Source of the DNA: Aureitalea marina
GTDB taxonomy: Bacteria; Bacteroidota; Bacteroidia; Flavobacteriales; Flavobacteriaceae
Reading direction: 5' to 3'
Length of the DNA: 64,000 bases
NCBI RefSeq assembly: GCF_002943755.1
Contig: NZ_MQUB01000001.1
Span: forward strand, 434,001 to 498,000
This document shows positions 51,794 through 61,027 of the stretch, piece by piece (position 1 is the first letter of the stretch; each line of letters opens with the position of its first letter). The position numbers were made by a program, and so were the translations under genes. The notes under the pieces were generated by a model. It worked only from the letters and a program-made list of their open reading frames with translations. It ran no database searches and was not told the origin of the DNA.

Positions 51794-52776
51794 TGTATCA
51801 AAATAAATTTCATACTGAAGATATAACGAAACTCAGCTTCCTGATAACAGGAGGTGCCGGCTTTATTGGGAGTAATTTGGTGGAATATCTCCTGAATCAC
51901 AAGGCTGGCAAGGTCAGGGTTTTGGATAATTTGGCTACCGGATCCGAAGAAAACATCAGAGAATTCTTTAATCATCCCTCCTTCGAATACATAGAAGGGG
52001 ATATACGAGATCTTGAGACTTGTAGAGAGGCCATGAGTGGGATCGACTTTGTATCTCACCAAGCTGCGCTTGGATCTGTCCCGCGTTCCCTGGATGATCC
52101 GCTTACTTCCCATGAGGTAAATGTAACGGGCTTTGTCAACATGCTGATCGCCCAAAAGGAGAGCTCAACCGTCAAACGAATGGTCTATGCAGCTTCATCG
52201 TCCACCTACGGTGATAGCCTGGAATTACCCAAGGTGGAGGATAGGATCGGAAACCCACTTTCTCCCTATGCAGTCACCAAACTGGCCAATGAGATTTATT
52301 CCGATGTCTTCTGCAGAAGTTATGGAATAGAGACTGTCGGATTAAGGTATTTTAATGTTTTCGGACCCAAGCAGAGCCCGGATGGACCCTATGCCGCGGT
52401 CATCCCACTCTTTATGCAAGCGCTAAAAGACAATGTTCCTCCTACCATTCATGGTGATGGAGACCAAACACGGGATTTTACCTTTGTTGAAAACGCTGTG
52501 CAGGCCAATATACGTGCGTTCTTTGCAGGACCTGAAGCGGCCAACCAGGTCTATAATGTGGCTTGTGGGCAGCGGATCAGCTTAAACGAACTCTGGGAAC
52601 AGTTGCAACAATTGGCAGGAATTCAGTTAAAGGCCCATCACGGACCGGCCCGAAAAGGGGATGTGAGGGATTCCTTGGCTCAGATCGACAAGGCGAAAAA
52701 ATATTTGAATTACAACAATTTGATCAGTTGTGACCTCGGTCTGCAGATCACATGGGATCATTTTTACCAAGACTAG
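51793..52776 (+). CDS. UDP-HexNAc C4-epimerase (WbpP/TviC-like)
   Basis: A 327-residue extended SDR. NAD-binding is GGAGFIGSNLVEYLL, followed by HQAALGSVPRSLDDP (a WbpP/TviC mark), catalytic Ser in AASSSTYG and Y-x3-K in SPYAVTK, and RYFNVFGPKQSPDGPYAAVIP, also typical. It interconverts UDP-GlcNAc and UDP-GalNAc or the uronates. The first codon overlaps the dehydrogenase stop, so the two proteins are translationally coupled. Confidence 0.94.
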   Translation: MYQNKFHTEDITKLSFLITGGAGFIGSNLVEYLLNHKAGKVRVLDNLATGSEENIREFFNHPSFEYIEGDIRDLETCREAMSGIDFVSHQAALGSVPRSLDDPLTSHEVNVTGFVNMLIAQKESSTVKRMVYAASSSTYGDSLELPKVEDRIGNPLSPYAVTKLANEIYSDVFCRSYGIETVGLRYFNVFGPKQSPDGPYAAVIPLFMQALKDNVPPTIHGDGDQTRDFTFVENAVQANIRAFFAGPEAANQVYNVACGQRISLNELWEQLQQLAGIQLKAHHGPARKGDVRDSLAQIDKAKKYLNYNNLISCDLGLQITWDHFYQD

Positions 52777-52783
52777 AGGTGTG

Positions 52784-53593
52784 ATGAGTCTAGGTTCATT
52801 ATTTGATAAGATCTTTGAAAAGAACATATCCGGACGCATACGCAATCGGTTTGTGCAAGAAGGCTACAAACCAATCACATACAGTGAACCCAAGGATATT
52901 TTCATTGCCGGATATCCAAAATCGGGTAATACCTGGGTCCAGAATTTGCTAACAGGGATGTTGTTAGGGTCGGCATCGTCTACAATACCGCCAAAGTTGG
53001 TTAGCGAATTGATCCCCGACGTACATGCAAAAAATTACTATAAGCGCATTTTTAATACCATGCACTTTAAGACACATGATCTTCCCATGTATCATCATAA
53101 ACGCGTTATTCACCTGATCCGGGATCCACGGGATGTTTATGTCTCTTACTACCACTTTTTAAATATGAGTGGGGTTGAAGAGGTGTCTTTTGAGGCCATG
53201 TTAAATGGTGGTAAGGGGTTGTACAAAAGTACCTGGATGGAACATACCAAGTCCTGGAATAACAATCCGCATGATGCACAGATATTGACAGTCCGTTACG
53301 AGGACTTACTTGTAGACCCCTTAAGGCAAATGCAAAATATGGCCAAATTCTGTGACTTGGAATTAACCGATGACCTGTTGACTGATATTTACCGTCAGAA
53401 TACCATAGACAGCTTGCGGAAAAAGGTAAGCGACCAAGGCTGGGATTACGGCAAACAATACGGGAAGAATTCCATCAATTTTTTTCGTAAGGGTGGTAGC
53501 GGCAACTATAAAGAGGAACTCACAAAAGAGCAGATCCAACTGATCAATGATCGGACCGAAGCTATGCTCAAACACTACGGCTACCAGTTCTAA
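52784..53593 (+). CDS. Sulfotransferase 1
   Basis: A 269-residue PAPS-dependent sulfotransferase. The 5' phosphosulfate loop is YPKSGNTW (residues 44-51), the 3' phosphate site is RDPRDVYVS (113-121), and the C-terminal FFRKGGSGNYKEELT resembles the cytosolic sulfotransferase RKGxxGDWK motif. It probably sulfates a sugar of the exported polysaccharide. ATG 52784 follows the epimerase stop by seven bases; the longer frame would start within that gene. No APS kinase or ATP sulfurylase gene is in the window. Confidence 0.92.
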   Translation: MSLGSLFDKIFEKNISGRIRNRFVQEGYKPITYSEPKDIFIAGYPKSGNTWVQNLLTGMLLGSASSTIPPKLVSELIPDVHAKNYYKRIFNTMHFKTHDLPMYHHKRVIHLIRDPRDVYVSYYHFLNMSGVEEVSFEAMLNGGKGLYKSTWMEHTKSWNNNPHDAQILTVRYEDLLVDPLRQMQNMAKFCDLELTDDLLTDIYRQNTIDSLRKKVSDQGWDYGKQYGKNSINFFRKGGSGNYKEELTKEQIQLINDRTEAMLKHYGYQF

Positions 53594-53676
53594 ACACATC
53601 TTGATTCAAACTCCACTTAGTTCACGGACGTTTGGATTAGAATTTCTACCTTCGTGCAAACCTACTTACCTGAACT

Positions 53677-54516
53677 GTGGAAACCAGAATTTATCGGAAG
53701 GGCCGACAAGCGAGACCTTTTAAGGTCTTCAAAGATAGTCTTACCGACCTGTACAGATCACGCTTCTTAGCACGCCAATGGGCAACGAGGGATATCAAAG
53801 GACAGTATCGTCAATCTATTTTGGGGATACTTTGGTTATTCATTACTCCTTTGATGACGGCCTTGGTTTGGATCGTCCTTAACAGTTCCGGCACAGTTAA
53901 GTTATCTGATACGGGAATACCATACCCAATTTATGCTTTCTCAGGCACCTTGATCTGGTCCATAATTGTACAGTCCATCAATGCTCCCACGCTGAATACT
54001 TCGGCTGCGAAATCTGTCTTATCGAAGATAAATTTCCCCAAAGAGGCCTTGTTACTCTCCGGATTCTACAAATTGTTGTTCAACTCCTTTCCAAAGGTTT
54101 TGCTGTTGATCATTTTTTTGTTCGTTTTTGATGTTGGATATCATCATAGTCTGTTACTGCTCATTCCGGTCTTACTAAGCGCAATTTTCTTTGGGTTTAC
54201 CATAGGAGTATTATTAACTCCAATTGCTCTTCTGTATAAGGATATTGGGCGTTTGGTCGCTACAGGTTTACGGTTTTTAATGTACGTTACACCGGTGGTT
54301 TATGCCATACCCGAAAGTGGCATGCTAAGGACAGTGATGCAGTACAATCCGTTTACTCCTTTCATTCTGACAGCCAGGGATGTTGCTACGGAAACGTCAC
54401 CGGAAAATTTGGAATACTTCTTTACTGTTCTGGTATTGTGTATGCCTCTGGCCTTTGTCGGTTTGGTAGTTTATCGAATTTCAATACCGATACTTGTCGA
54501 ACGAATGAATGCTTAG
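53677..54516 (+). CDS. Polysaccharide ABC exporter permease (Wzm-like)
   Basis: A 279-residue ABC-2 permease of the O-antigen/capsule/teichoic acid export type: an N-terminal amphipathic region with RQWATRDIKGQYRQSILGILW (the family's RDIKxRYxxSxLGxLW pattern) and six TM helices, with YVTPVVYAIPES and YNPFTPFI near the end. The start is GTG 53677; no ATG fits. The 83 bases upstream contain TACCTTCG (one mismatch from a -7 element). It forms an exporter with the ATPase gene that follows by one base. Confidence 0.92.
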   Translation: METRIYRKGRQARPFKVFKDSLTDLYRSRFLARQWATRDIKGQYRQSILGILWLFITPLMTALVWIVLNSSGTVKLSDTGIPYPIYAFSGTLIWSIIVQSINAPTLNTSAAKSVLSKINFPKEALLLSGFYKLLFNSFPKVLLLIIFLFVFDVGYHHSLLLLIPVLLSAIFFGFTIGVLLTPIALLYKDIGRLVATGLRFLMYVTPVVYAIPESGMLRTVMQYNPFTPFILTARDVATETSPENLEYFFTVLVLCMPLAFVGLVVYRISIPILVERMNA

Positions 54517-54517
54517 G

Positions 54518-55753
54518 ATGGAAAAGAAGGGCGAAATATTAGTCAAGGTAGAGGGAGTTTCCAAGAAATTCTGTAAAGATCTAAAAACAGGACTTTGGTA
54601 CGGGCTCAAGGACTTGTTCGGCAACGTCTTGGGCTCTTCTGCTTCTTCCGATCTACGACCCAGGGAATTCTGGGCGGTCCGGGATATCAGTTTTGAGCTA
54701 CGTAGGGGCGAATGTCTGGGTTTAATTGGCCATAACGGGGCGGGTAAGTCTACCTTGCTCAAAATGCTGAATGGCCTGATCATGCCTGACGAGGGGACTA
54801 TTACCATGCATGGCCGCATCGGGGCACTCATCGAGTTAGGAGCGGGGTTCAATCCAATTTTGACAGGTAGGGAGAACATTTACAACAATGGAGCTGTCCT
54901 TGGGTTTTCGCGAAAAGAGATAGACAATAAACTTGATCAGATCATCGAATTTGCTGAGTTGAAAGAGTTTATTGATATGCCGGTACAACATTATAGTTCT
55001 GGGATGAAGGTAAGGTTAGGTTTTGCCATTGCTGCCCAGATGGAGCCAGATGTTTTGCTGATCGACGAAGTTTTAGCGGTTGGGGACGTTGGTTTTCGAA
55101 TGAAGTGTTTAACAAGACTAGGGGAACTCCTGACTAATTGTGCAGTTGTATTTGTTTCACATACTATGCCTCAAATTGCTAGGATTAGTAATCTTGCCTA
55201 TTTATTGGAGAAAGGGACTATTCATAATTTAAGCGGAGATGTAGGGACGGCAATACAATCTTATTACAATCAATTCAAACAAAGGGATAGGGTTCAGCAT
55301 GGCGGCGAATTAATCTCAGTTAAATCTTTTGAGATTCTTGATATTGATAGACAGATTGAATCACCAGATGGTTATTATCCATTGACTTTTAATCAGAGTT
55401 ATACATTTAGACTTACACTAAAGGTTTCGCCTAACGTAAACGCATATTGGATAAACTATTCCTTTATTGATAAAGACACGAAACAAGTTGCTAATTTCTT
55501 TTCCTTGTTTTCCGAAATGCTTTTTGAGGAAAAAGGAACTGTTGTAGTTAATTCGTCTATCGAAAGTTTGAATTTGGGCCAAGGCCACTACAATATTGGC
55601 GTCGCTATAAATGAGTCAAAAGAGGATAAAACGAGAGGAGCAATCTACTTTTACGATTCTTGTATTGCAAATATTCGAATAACCGGAATTAGCGAAGGCC
55701 TCGCTCCTGTACAATTTGTTGGACAATGGACCGCAATATCAATGGATAAATGA
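54518..55753 (+). CDS. Polysaccharide ABC exporter ATPase with carbohydrate-binding tail (Wzt-like)
   Basis: A 411-residue ATPase. Walker A GHNGAGKST, Q-loop region, YSSGMKVRLGFAIAAQ signature and LLIDEVLAVGD Walker B are typical of the Wzt/TagH group. Residues about 255-411 form an all-beta Wzt_C-like domain that in relatives recognises the modified chain end before export. Here that tail would bind the finished polymer. ATG 54518 follows the permease stop by one base; ATG 54509 would overlap it. Confidence 0.93.
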   Translation: MEKKGEILVKVEGVSKKFCKDLKTGLWYGLKDLFGNVLGSSASSDLRPREFWAVRDISFELRRGECLGLIGHNGAGKSTLLKMLNGLIMPDEGTITMHGRIGALIELGAGFNPILTGRENIYNNGAVLGFSRKEIDNKLDQIIEFAELKEFIDMPVQHYSSGMKVRLGFAIAAQMEPDVLLIDEVLAVGDVGFRMKCLTRLGELLTNCAVVFVSHTMPQIARISNLAYLLEKGTIHNLSGDVGTAIQSYYNQFKQRDRVQHGGELISVKSFEILDIDRQIESPDGYYPLTFNQSYTFRLTLKVSPNVNAYWINYSFIDKDTKQVANFFSLFSEMLFEEKGTVVVNSSIESLNLGQGHYNIGVAINESKEDKTRGAIYFYDSCIANIRITGISEGLAPVQFVGQWTAISMDK

Positions 55754-56442
55754 AAGAGCACATATCAATATATTCTCATCCTAGAAGTGGAACCCATTTT
55801 CTGGAGGCTTTTATTGCCCGGAATTTTTATAGAGGCCAGAATTTATCTTCGAATGGTGCGATTTATTATGGGCATTGGTCTAACAAGATTTTGCTTGAGA
55901 GCGGTGAACCCTACCACCAATTATTTGGGTCTCATTTCTTTCCAGAAGAGGTAAAGAAAAAGAAAAGAAGGATATATATCTACCGAGACGGTAGAGCTGT
56001 AATTTCCTCCATTTATCGATCAAAGTTCTATTCGACTAGTTGGGACGGAATATCCTTTAGCGAATTTCTAAGAAAGAAGATTGATTGGTACGGAGGGCTG
56101 GGCAGAGAAGCTTACCCCGATATGAATATAGTTGAGCATTGGTATCATCATCTAAATTCCTGGATGAATCAACCTCAAGACGATTTGTTGATTATACGAT
56201 TTGAAGATTTGAAACGGGATCCAAAAACGGTTTATAAATCAATATGCAAGAAGTTCTTTCCTCAAGAATATTTAAAATTACGGTTAGGAATCAACAAGAA
56301 AATTGATCCGATCCGAGAGAAAGTTGGATTATCACCTAACAAGGCAACCATTACAAGTTGGCAAACTCTCTTTTCTAAAGAAGATGAAGAATTTTTTATT
56401 AGTCAATTACCCTCATTGGAGTATTTAGATCAAACTAAATGA
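55750..56442 (+). CDS. Sulfotransferase 2
   Basis: A 230-residue compact sulfotransferase. PAPS 5' loop YSHPRSGTHFL (8-18), 3' phosphate motif IYIYRDGRAVISSIYR (75-90), and EDLKRDPKTVYKSI in the later part. It overlaps the Wzt gene by four bases (ATGA) and the next gene by four, so it is tightly coupled to export. The acceptor is probably a polysaccharide residue. Confidence 0.87.
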   Translation: MKEHISIYSHPRSGTHFLEAFIARNFYRGQNLSSNGAIYYGHWSNKILLESGEPYHQLFGSHFFPEEVKKKKRRIYIYRDGRAVISSIYRSKFYSTSWDGISFSEFLRKKIDWYGGLGREAYPDMNIVEHWYHHLNSWMNQPQDDLLIIRFEDLKRDPKTVYKSICKKFFPQEYLKLRLGINKKIDPIREKVGLSPNKATITSWQTLFSKEDEEFFISQLPSLEYLDQTK

Positions 56443-58577
56443 GCAAAAATAACAAAGTCCACTTTTCATGTTTACTTGACTCCAACCCCATCATGGATGC
56501 CCAGTGCTATGTTTGGGTCAATTCGTTGTTGGCACAAAACATTAGTCCGGCATTTATTCATGTCCATATTGTTGGTTCGCCCTCTAATGCGATCAAAGAT
56601 TTCCTGGTTGAATTAAATGTTATTCTGCATTATCACAATGCACCATTCGATCCGACTAATTTATATTGTAATAAACTATTACAACTTGATTACTTTTTTG
56701 ATTTGCCGCAGGGGGAGTACGTTGCTCTAATGGATTGTGATACAGCTCTTGTTGCACCATTTGATCTTAATTTTGATCAGCCTGTTTATTCCAAAATAGT
56801 AGATCTGCCGAATCCACCATTTGAGCTTATTCGTAAGGCTTATGAAAAGGCAGGTTTGCCGGTATCGACTGTAAAAACCAGCTTAAATAATAAAGATGGG
56901 GACAAGACTGTCGCGAATAATTGTAACGGAGGACTCTATCTGATCGCTGCAGAGTTTATTCATGATTTATCCATTCATTGGAAGAAATGGTCTAAATGGT
57001 GCATTGAAAATAAAGACCTCTTCGGAGTAGAATATGAAAAGCATGCCGACCAATTGGGTTTTGCGATGGCAATGACTCAAATGGGTAAGACAGTTTCATA
57101 CTTGGATCTAGCCCATAATTTTCCCACACACCTTTCAAACTACGGTTTACCAGATGCAAGGCCTGTGGTACTGCATTTTCACGACAGATTGGATGAGCAT
57201 ATGCGGTTAAAGGGCATGAACTTGCCCTTAGCAGATCAAGCCATACAGGAATTAAATGATATCTTAAATGAACAATTAAACAGGTCATTAAATAATGCGA
57301 TTTTCTGGAGTTTCAGATATGCGAAGTACCCGGGATTAGGCAGTGGGGTTGGGTCCAGAGGCGCGACTTTGGAGTATAAACAGCGCCTTATCCGTTATTC
57401 AAGCTATCCTTTTCAAAATAAGCCAGTTTTAGATGTGGGTTGCGGTGATCTTGAATTGATGAAAGGTTTTAATTTCGAACAATACACTGGGCTGGATGTT
57501 TCGGAGCAATCACTTGTTCTTTCAAGATCAAAAAGACCAGAATGGTCATTCAGTACCAAAGCACTTACAGATCCGGACATAAAACAAGCCGATCTGATTT
57601 TGTGCTTTGACGTATTGATCCACCAGAAGTCGTCTGATGATTTTTATTCATTGGTTAAGGGAATAATTGCTAAATCCGATGGGCGAATAGTTGTTGGTGC
57701 CTATCATGATCAACCCGAATTCACTTCTCACATCACCTATTATTACGAATCAATTTTGAACCTGATAATCGGGTCCGATGAATTTGATGAGATTGCCATA
57801 ATAGGTCATTATCGCGATATAACAGTCGTAGCCGCGACGAAAGGCCAAACTGATCATAAAAGGGATATTGGATCGCAAGATTTGAATAGAGCCTTTCGGG
57901 AGGTGAATAGGCCAGACCTTTTACTTTATCTATCCGATATCTCCAGGAGCAAACTCGGATTTTATACGAGTCATTACCCTCGTGTATTCGAGTATACTTG
58001 GATATATGAGCAAATTGAAAACTTGCAACCAGGATCTATTCTGGATCTGGGAGCTGGTGTTTGTCCTTTACCTATTGCATTTAATGAGCTCGGATTTGAG
58101 GTGACCACCGTGGATTTACATAGCAAGGTTCGTTTAGCCGAGGAGAAAGCGGAGTGGAACGAATGGGGCTTTTTGGACTATGAGCAGATTTCAAAGGGCA
58201 TAAGATCATTCAACGTCGACTTCACCAATTTCAAAAGCAATAAGAAGTTTGATGTCATTTATTCCGTTTCAGTTATTGAGCATATGCCAAAACGCATGAG
58301 AAGAAAAATTTTAAAAAAGGTGCGATCCTTATTGCAAAAGGGAGGTAAAGCCATTTTTACAATTGACCTTGTTCCTGGCACAGACGACCTTTGGAATTTC
58401 TCAGAAGGAAAAGAAGTAGAAGACAGAAAGACTCATGGAGACTTGAACATGTTTAGAAAAGAGCTCCGCCGTGTCGGAGTACGAATTGAATATGAGAATA
58501 TACAACGTGAAGTGTTCAATTCTCGGACGGACCTGTATTATGTGATTGCAACTGCAGTGAAAAAATCTGTCTTTTGA
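56439..58577 (+). CDS. Three-domain fusion: GT-A-like transferase, methyltransferase, methyltransferase
   Basis: A 712-residue protein. Residues 1 to about 275 resemble a GT8/GT-A-type glycosyltransferase with the metal motif DCD (99-101, in ALMDCDTALVAP) and NNCNGGLYLIA later. Residues about 315-470 are a class I methyltransferase with VLDVGCGDLELM. Residues about 510-705 are a second methyltransferase with ILDLGAGVCPLPIAF and IYSVSVIEHMPKRMRRKIL. The parts may add a sugar and methylate it (or the chain end twice). The combination is unusual. Overlaps of four bases on both sides show coupling. Confidence 0.82.
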   Translation: MSKNNKVHFSCLLDSNPIMDAQCYVWVNSLLAQNISPAFIHVHIVGSPSNAIKDFLVELNVILHYHNAPFDPTNLYCNKLLQLDYFFDLPQGEYVALMDCDTALVAPFDLNFDQPVYSKIVDLPNPPFELIRKAYEKAGLPVSTVKTSLNNKDGDKTVANNCNGGLYLIAAEFIHDLSIHWKKWSKWCIENKDLFGVEYEKHADQLGFAMAMTQMGKTVSYLDLAHNFPTHLSNYGLPDARPVVLHFHDRLDEHMRLKGMNLPLADQAIQELNDILNEQLNRSLNNAIFWSFRYAKYPGLGSGVGSRGATLEYKQRLIRYSSYPFQNKPVLDVGCGDLELMKGFNFEQYTGLDVSEQSLVLSRSKRPEWSFSTKALTDPDIKQADLILCFDVLIHQKSSDDFYSLVKGIIAKSDGRIVVGAYHDQPEFTSHITYYYESILNLIIGSDEFDEIAIIGHYRDITVVAATKGQTDHKRDIGSQDLNRAFREVNRPDLLLYLSDISRSKLGFYTSHYPRVFEYTWIYEQIENLQPGSILDLGAGVCPLPIAFNELGFEVTTVDLHSKVRLAEEKAEWNEWGFLDYEQISKGIRSFNVDFTNFKSNKKFDVIYSVSVIEHMPKRMRRKILKKVRSLLQKGGKAIFTIDLVPGTDDLWNFSEGKEVEDRKTHGDLNMFRKELRRVGVRIEYENIQREVFNSRTDLYYVIATAVKKSVF

Positions 58578-59353
58578 ACAATTCCAAATCTTCCAACATT
58601 CTCTGTATCACAGGAATGCATCGATCCGGTACTTCTTTAACCGCAAGTTGGTTACAAAACTGTGGACTCCAAATAGACGATGGTAATCTAATGGGAAAAG
58701 GAATAGGAAATGTTAATGGTCATTTCGAGGATGAAGATTTTGTCCATTTTCATGAACAATTAATATGCTTAAATGATACCAAGTCAAAAGGATGGATTGT
58801 ATTCGAAAGAGTCCCAATCAACGAGTCTGACTTTCAATCAAAAGCTCTAAAATTGATAAAAAATCGAAGTCGAAAATTTCAACTTTGGGGGTGGAAGGAT
58901 CCGCGTACTACAATTTTTTTACCTGAGTGGAATAGTTGCCATGATGGGATATTCTTTTTATTGATATGGAGAGATCCGTGTCAGGTAGTCTCATCATTAA
59001 TTCGAAGAGCGAATCGATCCAAAAATGTAGTCAATCGGATTTCACTGATTCGTGCTCTACAAATTTGGAAATTCTACAATAAGTGTATATTGAATTTTTA
59101 CAAGTCAAATTATGAAAATTGTGTTTTGGTAGACTTTTCAACTTTACCGATTCTGAATCGCGATTTATTGAATTTGATAAATAGCGAAGTTACGTCTAGT
59201 CAAAAACTAAACTATTTTGACTTCAATAAACTATATGATTCATCTTTAACTAAGACAAAGACCAATAGCATGCTCATTCACATTCTAGTCAGGATTTTTG
59301 GACTACGATCAATTCAAAAAGATCTTGTTAAGATGAGCTATAAAGGAAGATAA
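58574..59353 (+). CDS. Sulfotransferase-like P-loop protein 3
   Basis: A 259-residue protein with ITGMHRSGTSLTASWL near the N-terminus, the 5' PAPS-loop type found in the Sulfotransfer_3 group, WGWKDPRTTIFLPEW, and LIWRDPCQVVSSLIRR, a 3'-phosphate-like motif. It starts with TTG 58574 overlapping the previous stop (TTGA). Base composition here becomes clearly A/T richer, as in the following two genes. The target is probably the polymer. Confidence 0.8.
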   Translation: MNNSKSSNILCITGMHRSGTSLTASWLQNCGLQIDDGNLMGKGIGNVNGHFEDEDFVHFHEQLICLNDTKSKGWIVFERVPINESDFQSKALKLIKNRSRKFQLWGWKDPRTTIFLPEWNSCHDGIFFLLIWRDPCQVVSSLIRRANRSKNVVNRISLIRALQIWKFYNKCILNFYKSNYENCVLVDFSTLPILNRDLLNLINSEVTSSQKLNYFDFNKLYDSSLTKTKTNSMLIHILVRIFGLRSIQKDLVKMSYKGR

Positions 59354-59356
59354 TTT

Positions 59357-61027
59357 ATGGCGGATCTGATATCCATTGTTCTTCCCAATTACAATCATGC
59401 CGAATTTCTAGACATCCGTCTAGAAACAATTCTCAATCAAACATATAAAGATTACGAGATAATTATCCTAGATGATTCGAGTACAGATGCTAGTCTAAAT
59501 GTTCTTGAAAAGTATCGAAATCACCCTAAACTGGCTCATTTTATAGTTAATGAAGTAAATTCTGGAAGCCCTTTCAAGCAATGGAAGAAAGGAATTGACC
59601 TAGCTAAAGGAGACTGGATTTGGATAGCTGAAAGTGATGATTATAATGATGTTGATTTTCTTCAGAAGGCGGTAAATGCCTTTACATCAGGAGCATCATT
59701 ATTTTTCTCGAAAACTGTAATTGTTGATGAACATGGAGAACACCTTAATGAAGCCGGTGCCATTGCCCCAGGGATACATTACGGAGTTGACCTTTTAAAC
59801 AGTTTTTTCAAGTTTGGGAATATTTACAATGCTAGTTCGGTCGTATTTCGAAAAGAGGTTTCTAATGAGATATTGGAAAGAATGACCAATTTCGGAATAT
59901 GCGGGGATTGGTTTTTGTGGGCAAGTATAGCTAAGAATGGTGATGTTTTTTTTGACGATTCCACCAATACATATTACAGGAATCACAGCACAAACACCTC
60001 AGGTAATTTGTTTAACAATAAAAAATACTATCTGGAGGTTGCTGTCATTTTAAAGTCAATTAAAGCTCTTGTAACCATAGACGATGAATTAGTTCGTCAT
60101 TATACCAAACGATTATACGCATCCAATCTATCAAAGAAAGAGAAACTTTTTGTTTTGATTGCTTTAGGTAAAAAAATGGGGATATCATCATGGAAGCCCA
60201 TTAACCGAGATTTGGTTATTAAATTGAGACGTAATGTAAAAAGGTCAATAAGAAGATGTTTTAATTCCATTAAATCATATTATCCTAAGAATCCAGATTA
60301 CATCATTTTAGTATATACTTCGGGAAAAGTTGGTGGTAGCACGATTACCAGGACATTGAAACATTACATGCCAGATTGTTCAGTTTTTCACATTCACTAT
60401 TTTACAGAACCTTGGCTCAAGAAGATGTCTCAACGAAGTGAAGATTTGGGGATAAGGGATGTTTGGGGAGCAAGAGCAAAGGAGGTTAAGGACTATTTGT
60501 CAAATAACCCGAAGACAAAAGTTAAGTTTATTGCTTTATACAGAGACCCTGTTGCACAACAAATAAGTGGTGAATTTCAGACATCGAAATTATCTGGAAA
60601 CTTGACAGATTATTCAATTGACAAAATTCTCGAATCAATCAGCGGGAAGGACTTTTTTTATTTGGAAAAATGGTTCGATTCTGAATTCAAGTCCTATACT
60701 GGTATCGACATTTGTAATATGACTTTTGACCGCAGTCAAGATTTCTTTATACATCAAGACGATGACTTTGATCTCATGCTTGTTTCATTTGAGAAATTAT
60801 TTGGCTGTTATAGAGAAGCTTTATTTCAATTCTTAGAGGTAGATTGTCCCGACCTGTTATCTGACAATCTAACTGCACAAAAGAATACGGCTTTATTATA
60901 TGAAAAGGTGAAAAGTCAGTTTAAATTACCTAGAGAGATTGTAGATGGAATCTACTCATCGAATTTAATGTGCACTCTTTACACAGAAAAAGAAATAGAT
61001 GAATTCAAAAGTAAATGGACCAAATAG
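59357..61027 (+). CDS. Fusion: GT2 glycosyltransferase and sulfotransferase-like domain
   Basis: A 556-residue protein. Residues 1 to about 255 are a GT2 domain: SIVLPNYNHAEFLDIRLETI, DDSSTDASL and IAESDDYND (metal-binding DD). Residues about 305-556 are a P-loop domain with YTSGKVGGSTITRTLK and, near residue 394, ALYRDPVAQQIS, which resemble 5' and 3' PAPS motifs of capsule-synthesis proteins of the sulfotransferase class. It may add and sulfate one sugar. The DNA is A/T rich. Its end overlaps the next gene by 29 bases. Confidence 0.78.
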   Translation: MADLISIVLPNYNHAEFLDIRLETILNQTYKDYEIIILDDSSTDASLNVLEKYRNHPKLAHFIVNEVNSGSPFKQWKKGIDLAKGDWIWIAESDDYNDVDFLQKAVNAFTSGASLFFSKTVIVDEHGEHLNEAGAIAPGIHYGVDLLNSFFKFGNIYNASSVVFRKEVSNEILERMTNFGICGDWFLWASIAKNGDVFFDDSTNTYYRNHSTNTSGNLFNNKKYYLEVAVILKSIKALVTIDDELVRHYTKRLYASNLSKKEKLFVLIALGKKMGISSWKPINRDLVIKLRRNVKRSIRRCFNSIKSYYPKNPDYIILVYTSGKVGGSTITRTLKHYMPDCSVFHIHYFTEPWLKKMSQRSEDLGIRDVWGARAKEVKDYLSNNPKTKVKFIALYRDPVAQQISGEFQTSKLSGNLTDYSIDKILESISGKDFFYLEKWFDSEFKSYTGIDICNMTFDRSQDFFIHQDDDFDLMLVSFEKLFGCYREALFQFLEVDCPDLLSDNLTAQKNTALLYEKVKSQFKLPREIVDGIYSSNLMCTLYTEKEIDEFKSKWTK

